Shown here one piece after another: positions 1 through 5,186 of a DNA stretch of 6,178 nucleotides; positions within the stretch are counted from its first letter, which is position 1; each line of letters opens with the position of its first letter. The position numbers and the translations under genes were made by a program. A model generated the notes under the pieces. It searched no databases. It was not told the origin of the DNA and saw only the letters and a list, made by a program, of their open reading frames with translations. The stretch covers positions 1 through 6,178 of the forward strand of contig CAADSM010000027.1 in NCBI GenBank assembly GCA_900751785.1, read 5' to 3'. Source of the stretch: Lachnospiraceae bacterium. Its GTDB lineage: Bacteria; Bacillota; Clostridia; Lachnospirales; Lachnospiraceae.

Positions 1-113
1 GCCGGTGATGCTGCTGGCTGTTGTGCTCGGGACGATCGGGGATCTGGGCGCAATCTTCCCGACAATCCTGGCGGGGGACGGACCGGAGCACACCGCCCAG
101 CAGCATCACCGGC
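1..113. repeat. Inverted repeat / fold-back at left end
   Basis: Bases 1-17 (GCCGGTGATGCTGCTGG) are the exact reverse complement of 97-113. Similarity continues imperfectly inward (18-37 against 77-96) around a unique loop of about 39 bases. Both arms encode the same PVMLL stretch of the half transporter, one on each strand. The forward copy continues as sensible membrane-helix sequence and the minus-strand copy does not. The simplest reading is a fold-back chimera at a contig end, not a biological repeat. Confidence 0.75.
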
Positions 114-184
114 AGGAGAGGCTTCACCAGGCCGATCAGCCGCCCCATGATCCGGATGCCGCTTCTTCTCTTATCTGTATTCAT
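1..184 (-). CDS. Second ABC half transporter (CydC-like), 5' end only
   Basis: This is the beginning of a second ABC permease/ATPase, probably the heterodimer partner of the gene just upstream. The ATG (184-182) overlaps the upstream TGA (183-181) as ATGA, which fixes the start and implies translational coupling. Residues 1-24 are basic and then hydrophobic (MNTDKRRSGIRIMGRLIG, then LVKPLLPVMLL), as expected for the cytosolic lead-in and first membrane helix. Only about 97-184 is credible. Beyond residue 29 the minus-strand frame turns into polar, Arg/His/Gln-rich sequence, whereas the forward strand at 2-79 reads as the hydrophobic continuation (VMLLAVVLGTIG and onward). The gene is therefore cut by a fold-back junction as well as by the window edge. 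The ATPase domain is not in the window. The substrate is unknown; the CydC-like label rests on the short N-terminus and the pairing. Confidence 0.6.
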   Translation of the reverse strand, partial: MNTDKRRSGIRIMGRLIGLVKPLLPVMLLGGVLRSVPRQDCREDCAQIPDRPEHNSQQHHR

Positions 185-1917
185 GCCGATGCCTCCTTTC
201 CGTACTGCTCCAGTTCCATCTGAGAACGGTACAGCTTCGCGTATTCCCCGTTCTGTTCCATCAGATATTCATGCGTCCCGCTCTCCGCCACATAACCGTC
301 CTTCAGCATATAGATCCGATCTGACTCCACTACATTTGCAAGCCGATGGGAGATCAGAAGGATCGTCTTCGTCTCCGCCAGACGGCGGATCACGTCCATG
401 ATCATTTCCTCGCTCTCTGCATCAATGTTTGACGCAGCCTCGTCAAAGATATAGACCGGCGTGTCGTGGAGCAGCGCCCGGGCGATAGCAAGCCTCTGGC
501 ACTGTCCGCCGGAGAAATTGCTCCCTTTCTCCAGGATCGTAGTGTCAAGCCCCTGCTGTGCCTGCAGGAATCCCCACAGGTTGACCTTCACAAGAGCTTC
601 CTTCATCTCCTCTTCTGACGCATCCGGTTTTCCCATACGGAGATTCTCTTCCACAGTTCCTTTGAACAGATAACTGTTGTGGCTGACCAGAGTGATCTGG
701 TCCATCAGGCTTTCTTCCCGGATTTCAGAGAGCTCTCTGCCTTCGACCGTCACGCTCCCGGAATATCCTCTGTTCCTTCCCATAAGGATCGCCGCCGCGG
801 TACTCTTACCGCAGCCCGATGTGCCCACAATGGATGTAAAGCTGCCCGCCGGGAACTCCATATCGACTCCTTTTAATATCTCCCTGTCTGCCTCATAGGA
901 GAAATGCACGCCTGAAAATGAAATGTCCATTTCTTTCCCATCCAGTCTCTCCACTTTTTCCTCTGGCTCCGGCAGGTCGAGAAGCGCAAAGATCTTATCA
1001 CTCGCCGCCATGCCGTTCATAGCGATATGGAAAAAGGATCCCAGCAGACGCAGCGGGATGAAAAATTCCGATGCCAGAAGGATCAGCATCAGCGCACCGT
1101 GGACGCTCAAATTTCCTTTCATGAACTGCGAGAGCGTCACGATCATTCCAACTGCCGCTCCGCCGTAGGCAATGATATCCATCACACTTGTAGAATTGAG
1201 CTGCATGGTCAGCACCTTCATCGTGATCTGACGGAACCGCTGGGATTCCTCATCCATCTCCTGCGCCTTCTGCTCGTCAGAGCGGTAGATCTTCAGGGTT
1301 GTCAGTCCCTGCAGGTTCTCAAGGAAGCTGTCGCCCAGCTCCGTGTAGATCCCCCAATATTTGTTCAGCAGTTTTTTCGCGATCTTCTGCACTGCCACGA
1401 TGGAGATCGGGATCAGTGGAACACAGATCAGCAGCACAAGGCTCGCCTGCCAGTTCACAAACGAAAGTATGACGAACAGCGTCACCGGCGCCAGGAGGCT
1501 GTAGAAAAGCTGAGAAAGATATTTCCCGAAATAAGTTTCCAGCTGCTCTACTCCTTCCGCCGCCATCTGGACGACCTCCGACGTCGCCACCTTCTCCCTG
1601 TACGCCGCTCCCAGACGGAGCAGCTTGCTGTAGATCTTGTCCCTCAGGATCCGTTTCACATCCACGCTGGACCGGTAGGACGCGCGGGACGCCTGTCTGT
1701 CGCAGACAAAGCGCAGCGCCATCGCGATGAGTACGAGGGCGCCGTAGGAAATCCCTGTCTGAAGCGTCACCTTTGCAAAAAGCGCCTGCTCCAGCAGCAT
1801 GGACGCACTGTAGATCATCAGGATCTGACAGAGGAGGGAAAACCACTGCCAGAGTACTTGATAGATAATATATTTTTTTGCATGGGACAAAAGTCCCACA
1901 AGTCTTTTCTTGATCAT
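181..1917 (-). CDS. ABC transporter permease/ATP-binding half protein (CydD-like, exporter fold)
   Basis: A 578-residue half transporter with an N-terminal six-helix exporter-type membrane domain (about residues 1-300) and a C-terminal ATPase. Visible motifs are Walker A GTSGCGKST (Lys371), signature FSGGQ (SGGQ at 469-472), Walker B VYIFDEA (Asp492, Glu493) and H-loop LLISHR (His524). The Q-loop glutamine position reads VSHN, with His413 in place of Gln. Start choice: ATG at 1917 overlaps the upstream TGA as ATGA and has GAAAGGGG 4 nt before it. An in-frame ATG 19 codons upstream would bury the protein's N-terminus inside the previous gene and is rejected. Its own stop overlaps the partner gene's ATG, so the pair probably forms a heterodimer in the membrane. 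Family resemblance is to CydD-type thiol exporters and to siderophore-type YbtP/YbtQ half transporters, and sequence alone does not separate these. The Fur-like sites upstream favour an iron-linked substrate (inference). Confidence 0.9.
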   Translation of the reverse strand: MIKKRLVGLLSHAKKYIIYQVLWQWFSLLCQILMIYSASMLLEQALFAKVTLQTGISYGALVLIAMALRFVCDRQASRASYRSSVDVKRILRDKIYSKLLRLGAAYREKVATSEVVQMAAEGVEQLETYFGKYLSQLFYSLLAPVTLFVILSFVNWQASLVLLICVPLIPISIVAVQKIAKKLLNKYWGIYTELGDSFLENLQGLTTLKIYRSDEQKAQEMDEESQRFRQITMKVLTMQLNSTSVMDIIAYGGAAVGMIVTLSQFMKGNLSVHGALMLILLASEFFIPLRLLGSFFHIAMNGMAASDKIFALLDLPEPEEKVERLDGKEMDISFSGVHFSYEADREILKGVDMEFPAGSFTSIVGTSGCGKSTAAAILMGRNRGYSGSVTVEGRELSEIREESLMDQITLVSHNSYLFKGTVEENLRMGKPDASEEEMKEALVKVNLWGFLQAQQGLDTTILEKGSNFSGGQCQRLAIARALLHDTPVYIFDEAASNIDAESEEMIMDVIRRLAETKTILLISHRLANVVESDRIYMLKDGYVAESGTHEYLMEQNGEYAKLYRSQMELEQYGKEASA

Positions 1918-2273
1918 ACGACCCCTTTCAGTTTCTGCTTTTTCTTTTCTCTCACACTGCAGACCACATGCCACACCGCCAGTACCGGATGATAAAGGAG
2001 CATCCGGGGATCGGAAAACCGCATCACCTGCCGGATCTTCTCCCGCATTTCCGGCTTATAGCAGTGTATCCTGCAGTTGCTGCAGAAGGTTTTGTTTTCC
2101 ATAAAAGGACATTTCTCGCTGCGGAGCCTGGCGTATTCCGTGAGCTCCTGACAGACAGGGCACATACGCCCTGTTTTCCTTTCATATCCTTCATGGTTCT
2201 TCCTGCAGTACAGACGGATCATCTCTTCCACCACATACTGCTCTTTCCTCCGCTTCTTTTCCGTCTCTTTCAT
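1914..2273 (-). CDS. YgbA-type 'nitrous oxide-stimulated promoter' family protein
   Basis: A 119-residue cysteine-rich cytosolic protein recognised as the YgbA_NO family. Characteristic stretches are CPVCQELTEYARLR, EKCPF, CSNCRIHCYKPEMREKIR and FSDPRMLLYHPVLA. Cysteines at 38, 41, 55, 64, 67 and 71 form a C-x2-C ... C ... C-x2-C-x3-C array that looks like a metal or iron-sulfur site (inference). The E. coli member ygbA is known to be controlled by the nitric-oxide sensor NsrR; its biochemical role is poorly defined. Here it lies 5 nt after the DUF454 gene, with AAGGA about 8 nt before its ATG, and its TGA overlaps the ABC transporter start (ATGA). It is thus locked into a transport operon. 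The C-terminus (REKKKQKLKGVV) is basic. Length fits the family, and no key residue seems missing. Confidence 0.88.
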   Translation of the reverse strand: MKETEKKRRKEQYVVEEMIRLYCRKNHEGYERKTGRMCPVCQELTEYARLRSEKCPFMENKTFCSNCRIHCYKPEMREKIRQVMRFSDPRMLLYHPVLAVWHVVCSVREKKKQKLKGVV

Positions 2274-2278
2274 AGTTT

Positions 2279-2695
2279 CTATCCTTCCGTCTCCGGCAGG
2301 ATGCTCCCGTCTGCCGGGACAGTGCGTATCTTCGTGAAGAAGTATACATACTTGAAAACGATCAGGAAGACGATGAACGCCCTGCCGTACACATTCTGCA
2401 TCGCGAGAAACGCCAGGAGCAGCATACAGGACGCCGGGATCAGGAGACTGAACTTCGTCTTCAGTGTCATGGAGCGGTTCTTGACAAAGCCCTCCAAATG
2501 TTTTTTATACAGTTTCGTTCCCGTAAACCATCTGTGGAACCGTTCAGAGCCTTTTGCCAGACAGAAGGACGCCAGCAGAAGGAAGGGCGTTGTCGGAAGC
2601 ACCGGCAGCACAACTCCGACAGCCCCGATCCCCATAGCCAGAAAACCGCAAAAAAGCCATACAATCCTCAATGGATTCTTTTTCTGATTTTTCAT
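2279..2695 (-). CDS. YbaN/DUF454 family inner-membrane protein
   Basis: A 138-residue membrane protein of the DUF454 (YbaN) family, function unknown. The signature is clear: a first hydrophobic segment (about 11-30) leading into VVLPVLPTTPFLLLASFC (residues 28-45), then KGSERFHRWF (48-57). Two further hydrophobic segments follow at about 81-98 and 105-122. The start at 2695 has GAAAGGAA with 7 nt spacing. Two out-of-frame ATGs sit in the short gap (GAATGTATGTATG), but only the third opens this frame. It is the first gene of a four-gene operon and ends with TAG 5 nt before the YgbA-type gene. It is transcribed from a promoter about 150 bp upstream with Fur-like sites, so iron control is likely. 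The C-terminal tail (about 123-138) is polar and probably cytosolic. Confidence 0.9.
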   Translation of the reverse strand: MKNQKKNPLRIVWLFCGFLAMGIGAVGVVLPVLPTTPFLLLASFCLAKGSERFHRWFTGTKLYKKHLEGFVKNRSMTLKTKFSLLIPASCMLLLAFLAMQNVYGRAFIVFLIVFKYVYFFTKIRTVPADGSILPETEG

Positions 2696-2730
2696 ACATA
2701 CATTCCTTTCCTGAGATGCTCATTTGTATT

Positions 2731-2766
2731 AGTTCATCCACATAGTGCGGGACGTATGGATGAACT
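2731..2766 (-). promoter_or_regulatory. 10-bp dyad in the operon leader
   Basis: AGTTCATCCA (2731-2740) and TGGATGAACT (2757-2766) are perfect inverted arms around 16 bases. The dyad lies between the predicted transcript start (about 2841) and the first gene (2695). In RNA it would form a hairpin about 35 nt before the start codon; in DNA it could bind a dimeric regulator. No run of U follows, so it is not a simple terminator. Its role is unknown. Confidence 0.5.
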
Positions 2767-2839
2767 GTTACGCTCATTGACTTTGCCGCCGGCAGAATAC
2801 TCCGCCATTGTGTTTATGTTAGTTTCGGCTAACTCAGCA

Positions 2840-2854
2840 GTATATCTGATATAC
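2840..2854. promoter_or_regulatory. Perfect 15-bp palindrome overlapping the -10 region (possible operator)
   Basis: GTATATC-T-GATATAC is a perfect 7-1-7 inverted repeat covering the predicted -10 hexamer of the operon promoter. That position would suit a repressor site. The regulator is not identifiable from the window, and AT-rich palindromes can occur by chance. Confidence 0.4.
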
Positions 2855-2877
2855 CATGACTTTACGGCAGTTGTCAA
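2848..2877 (-). promoter_or_regulatory. Promoter of the ybaN-like/ABC transporter operon
   Basis: On the minus strand a perfect -35 TTGACA (2877-2872) is followed after 18 bp by TATATC (2853-2848; matches the first four positions of TATAAT). A start near 2841 would give a leader of about 145 nt. The -35 overlaps a Fur-like box and the -10 lies in a palindrome. The -10 is imperfect, so the exact start is uncertain. Confidence 0.5.
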
Positions 2878-2919
2878 TAATAATTCTCAAAAAGAATGTG
2901 TTTTTGATAATTTTTCTCA
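2875..2919. promoter_or_regulatory. Two tandem Fur-box-like sites
   Basis: Measured against the Bacillus-type 7-1-7 Fur box TGATAATNATTATCA, bases 2905-2919 (TGATAATTTTTCTCA) match 12 of 14 positions. Bases 2875-2889 (CAATAATAATTCTCA) match 11 of 14. The centres (2882 and 2912) are 30 bp apart, about three helical turns, and the nearer site overlaps the -35 hexamer. This arrangement suits repression by iron-loaded Fur. PerR and Zur recognise related boxes, so the exact family member is not certain. Local AT-richness raises the chance of accidental matches. Confidence 0.55.
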
Positions 2920-2940
2920 CTTTCTTCTAGATTCTCATCA

Positions 2941-2985
2941 TAAAAATTAACCCACACGGGAATTTTATTCCACGCGTGAGTTAAT
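2941..2985 (-). terminator. Intrinsic terminator after the Rpn nuclease gene
   Basis: On the minus strand a long stem is formed by 2985-2968 and 2962-2946 around a 5-nt loop. It pairs throughout if two G-U wobbles and one bulged base are allowed, and is followed by a T run (complement of 2942-2946). On the plus strand the two wobbles become mismatches, so the element is oriented for the minus-strand gene that ends at 3067. Confidence 0.8.
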
Positions 2986-3066
2986 TTAATCTAACCAGCG
3001 GCATAACACCATCCGATTCCATCTTCTGTTGATCAAATTCTTGCTCGTTTTTACTCAATAAAATCC

Positions 3067-4131
3067 TCAGCGGTCTGTTTCCGCAATACAGCTTTCAAAC
3101 TGCTCTATGCTTTCTGCCTTGGCTGCTTTTTTGAGCCATTTCGCTAGAATCTCCAGATCACTCTCTGCCAAGATCTTTTTCCTTACTTCCTCCGTCACCG
3201 GTCCCATATCCTCAAGAAGCTTCAAGATGCCCTCTGCCATTCCTTCTATCTTTCCTTCTGCTTTTCCTTCCTCTTTGCTGATCCTGCGGGTTTCCTGCAC
3301 GTCGTATGCCTCAAAATTCTCAAACAGCATCGAAAAATCCCTCCGTTCTATGCGGTCTGTAAAATCCGCCACCTCGTCTTTTGGAACATTCATCCGCAGA
3401 AGCAGGACAGATATGATCTTTCCGATCAGCTTAAGCACAGACTCCGGAGAATTTTGGCTGATATTTTCAAAGTATTCCTCCGGAAGCCCGCTCAGATTGC
3501 GGAAATCCGCTGCACTCCGCAGCTTATCCACCAGCATGATCAAAGAAAGCTCATCTCCTTTATCCACTAACTGCTGATTCGTATATTTCGACAGAGGAAC
3601 TACAATGTAGTGGAAATCCGGTATATATTCCCCCAGGATATCATTCAGATAAACTCTCTCTCTGAAACTGGTTTCCGCGGTCCAGTTCCCCGGTCCGTCA
3701 TAGAATACCACCGGCAGAATTGGTGGATAACGGAATCCTTTCGTCTTCGTGATCCCTTTCTTCTTCTTCTCCTGCTCTTCTGCGTAGTCTGTTAATATCT
3801 GTACAATATACCGCAGTATCCTGAACGACATATCAAAATCCACCTTAGACTGATGTTCGATCAGTGCGATCAGAAAAATTGTATCAACTCCCGGTAATCC
3901 TTTGACCCGTATTCTTTTTACCGAATCAGAATCTCTGCCTTCCTGCCACATCCACAGGAAACGCTCAGAGATGTCCTCTATATCCTCGGGTTCTACATTT
4001 TTCAGAAGCTCCACATCTGTGTAGCCTCTCAAGAACTGTGCACAGAGGATATGGTTATCAAATATCAGTTTTGCTCCACTGTCTTTCGGCTTCGTGTTCC
4101 GTATTTTGTTGTTATTAGTTCTGTCACTCAT
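3067..4131 (-). CDS. Rpn/YhgA-like PD-(D/E)XK nuclease family protein
   Basis: A 354-residue member of the Rpn (recombination-promoting nuclease, formerly 'putative transposase', YhgA-like) family. The nuclease core is visible: acidic DSDSVKRIRV (about 67-76), then FLIALIEHQSKVDF (from residue 86), where Glu92 with Gln94 or Lys96 would make the E-x-K/Q part of the active site. The motif KTKGFRYPPILPVVFYDGP follows (from about 129). The C-terminus carries the charged EEGKAEGKIEGMAEGI region typical of the family. Family members are known as DNA endonucleases that raise recombination. Start choice: ATG at 4131 has AAAGGAG with 6 nt spacing; the in-frame ATG 10 codons upstream would put that site inside the gene. 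It stands alone, with a promoter at 4182-4210 and a terminator at 2941-2985. No transposon ends or target duplications were seen. The frame is intact. Confidence 0.88.
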   Translation of the reverse strand: MSDRTNNNKIRNTKPKDSGAKLIFDNHILCAQFLRGYTDVELLKNVEPEDIEDISERFLWMWQEGRDSDSVKRIRVKGLPGVDTIFLIALIEHQSKVDFDMSFRILRYIVQILTDYAEEQEKKKKGITKTKGFRYPPILPVVFYDGPGNWTAETSFRERVYLNDILGEYIPDFHYIVVPLSKYTNQQLVDKGDELSLIMLVDKLRSAADFRNLSGLPEEYFENISQNSPESVLKLIGKIISVLLLRMNVPKDEVADFTDRIERRDFSMLFENFEAYDVQETRRISKEEGKAEGKIEGMAEGILKLLEDMGPVTEEVRKKILAESDLEILAKWLKKAAKAESIEQFESCIAETDR

Positions 4132-4181
4132 GCAATTCTCCTTTCCTGTCTGAGAATACATGAGAGACTGCCTTCAGTGTA

Positions 4182-4210
4182 ATTGTAGCAATATGTATCA
4201 AGAAAAACAA
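4182..4210 (-). promoter_or_regulatory. Promoter of the Rpn nuclease gene
   Basis: On the minus strand TTGTTT (4210-4205), a 17-bp spacer and TACAAT (4187-4182; 5 of 6 to consensus). Transcription would begin near 4175, leaving a leader of about 45 nt before the AAAGGAG and the ATG at 4131. Confidence 0.6.
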
Positions 4211-4299
4211 GGCGGTTTTATCCACACGCTAAGCTTTCTGCCACATATCCTCAGATGCTCTGTTATTCTGTTGCTGCTTCATTAAACATCTGAATTTCC

Positions 4300-4313
4300 T
4301 GACCGGACGGTCA
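4300..4313. promoter_or_regulatory. TGACCG-GA-CGGTCA palindrome (TetR-like operator?)
   Basis: A GC-rich perfect dyad of 6-bp arms around GA. It resembles sites bound by TetR-family repressors (gACCGnnCGGTc type). It lies about 90 bp upstream of the Rpn promoter and no regulator gene is in the window. It may be a relic of a lost gene or chance. Confidence 0.35.
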
Positions 4314-4490
4314 TGAATTTCTGATCTGGAGCTCTGATGCAAGCCCCTGACAGGACAAGGTGAATATTCTGAAATGAATCTGTCCTGAATTTAATGTGGT
4401 TAAAGTATATCGCAGCAAAACGCAGTATGCAAGGATAAATTATTGGATCCACTTTTATTAACAGATATTTCTATCAATATATATACTATA

Positions 4491-4536
4491 AAGGGATGTC
4501 TAGCCGCAGCAGTCAGGCTGCTTCTAAACATCCCTT
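4491..4536 (-). terminator. Strong hairpin downstream of the flavoprotein-lipoprotein unit
   Basis: AAGGGATGTCTAG (4491-4503) pairs with CTAAACATCCCTT (4524-4536), with an inner stem GCAGC/GCTGC around AGTCAG. The single mismatch on the plus strand becomes a wobble on the minus strand, which suits the minus-strand gene ending at 4602. No good U tract follows (TATAGTATATAT), so it may work as a weak terminator or an RNA-stabilising hairpin. Confidence 0.5.
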
Positions 4537-4601
4537 GTAACCATACTAGATCCGATCAGCCAGAGCAGACAGCTGCTTGGCATCACTCTGGTTTTCTTCC
4601 T

Positions 4602-5168
4602 CTAATCTTCCATATTTCTTTCCCAGAAGCTGACCGCATGATCGATCCAGCCTTCCGCCACTGTCCCTTCTCCCAGGTCAAATCCGTGACGCAGGCCGTC
4701 GAATACTTCAATCTCCGCATCTGTATAGATATCATAGAAGATCTGCCTGCCCGATGACGCCTGATCCTTCAAATAATTTACGATTTCCACCGTGCGGTCC
4801 GGATTCACATTGTTATACCATATCAGGATATCTTCTACATCCTGCAGCTCCAGATCCTCATCAATGCTCATGTCCGCCGGAAAGATCAGTCTGCCGCAGC
4901 CGCCAAATACAGGATCATTGATCACATCCATGACTTTTGTCTCCAGCGTATAAGCCGCTTCTCCGTCCGACGGCTGGTCTTCCGCCGTGTCCGACGGGAC
5001 CGTGTCTGCTGCTCCGCTGCCGCTTGAGAGATTCCCGGTATTTCCGGCACCCGCCTGTGAACTGCTGCCTGCCCGGCTGCACCCTGACAGGACCGCGGCG
5101 ATCGACAGAACCGCAAGCAAGACCATCAGTATGCCCCTGTACATCTCTGTATCCCAAAATGTTCTCAT
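4602..5168 (-). CDS. Lipoprotein resembling an alpha/beta-hydrolase with its catalytic core deleted
   Basis: A 188-residue predicted lipoprotein. A hydrophobic signal (about 12-28) ends in LSGC with the lipid-bearing Cys30, followed by a Ser/Gly/Ala/Asp linker (31-70). Residues 73-150 (for example INDPVFGGCGRLIFP, WYNNVNPDRTVEIVNYLKD and IFYDIYT) resemble the N-terminal region of secreted alpha/beta-hydrolase/esterases of gut clostridia. Residues 153-185 (VFDGLRHGFDLG then EGTVAEGWIDHAVSFWERN) resemble the C-terminal end of the same enzymes, where the HGF histidine is catalytic. The middle, with the G-x-S-x-G nucleophile and the acidic residue, is absent. The sequence jumps at about residues 150-154 (DNA 4705-4725) without losing frame. 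The start has AGGAG with 6 nt spacing and lies 18 nt after the flavoprotein stop. It cannot be an active hydrolase as written. Alternatives are a genuine deletion (pseudogene or repurposed binding protein) or an assembly collapse. Confidence 0.7.
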   Translation of the reverse strand: MRTFWDTEMYRGILMVLLAVLSIAAVLSGCSRAGSSSQAGAGNTGNLSSGSGAADTVPSDTAEDQPSDGEAAYTLETKVMDVINDPVFGGCGRLIFPADMSIDEDLELQDVEDILIWYNNVNPDRTVEIVNYLKDQASSGRQIFYDIYTDAEIEVFDGLRHGFDLGEGTVAEGWIDHAVSFWERNMED

Positions 5169-5186
5169 ATCATTCTCCTGCAGTTA

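Larger units (their letters stand above)
2696..3066. other. Gene-free regulatory spacer upstream of the transporter operon
   Basis: This 371-bp spacer holds no convincing gene of ordinary size. Going up from the operon start it contains a leader dyad (2731-2766), a 5-bp stem at 2818-2833 (GTTAG/CTAAC) near the predicted transcript start, a palindrome over the -10 (2840-2854), a promoter (2848-2877), two Fur-like boxes (2875-2919) and the terminator of the Rpn gene (2941-2985). Between that terminator and the Rpn stop there is a 25-codon TTG-initiated frame, discussed as a finding. Bases 2870-2950 are distinctly AT-rich compared with the genes. Confidence 0.7.
4132..4601. other. Gene-free spacer between the lipoprotein gene and the Rpn gene
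   Basis: No gene was found in these 470 bp; open frames here lack ribosome sites and recognisable sequence. It holds the Rpn promoter (4182-4210), a 14-bp palindrome (4300-4313) flanked by near-identical repeats TGAATTTCCTGA (4291) and TGAATTTCTGA (4314), a loose 7-bp dyad CAGGACA/TGTCCTG (4351-4387), and a strong hairpin (4491-4536). Confidence 0.65.

Noticed and set aside
1027..1992. Long forward-strand open frame of 321 codons across the ABC transporter gene
   Set aside because: It is antisense to a gene with all ABC motifs, is rich in His/Gln/Arg as expected for a shadow frame, and has no ribosome site.
1968..2687. Forward-strand open frame of 239 codons over the YgbA-type and DUF454 genes
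   Set aside because: It is antisense to two recognised families, with no recognisable domain or start signal.
2544..2777. Minus-strand frame starting at 2777 in the operon leader and running into the DUF454 gene (MSVTVHPYVPHYVDELIQ at its start)
   Set aside because: The first 30 residues look plausible but there is no Shine-Dalgarno site, and the rest is an out-of-frame reading of the DUF454 gene.
4132..4161. Upstream ATG giving 10 extra residues on the Rpn protein
   Set aside because: The AAAGGAG site falls inside this extension and is correctly placed for the ATG at 4131.
4218..4226. TTATCCACA, an exact DnaA-box sequence
   Set aside because: A single copy with no cluster, no AT-rich unwinding region and no dnaA or dnaN nearby; chance is likely.
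4351..4387. CAGGACA/TGTCCTG dyad with a 23-nt loop
   Set aside because: Short arms and a long loop, no T run, and not next to a gene end or start.
3067..4601. Insertion sequence or transposon suggested by the older 'putative transposase' name of the Rpn family
   Set aside because: No terminal inverted repeats or target duplications were found around the gene, and the family is now regarded as nucleases, not classical transposases.
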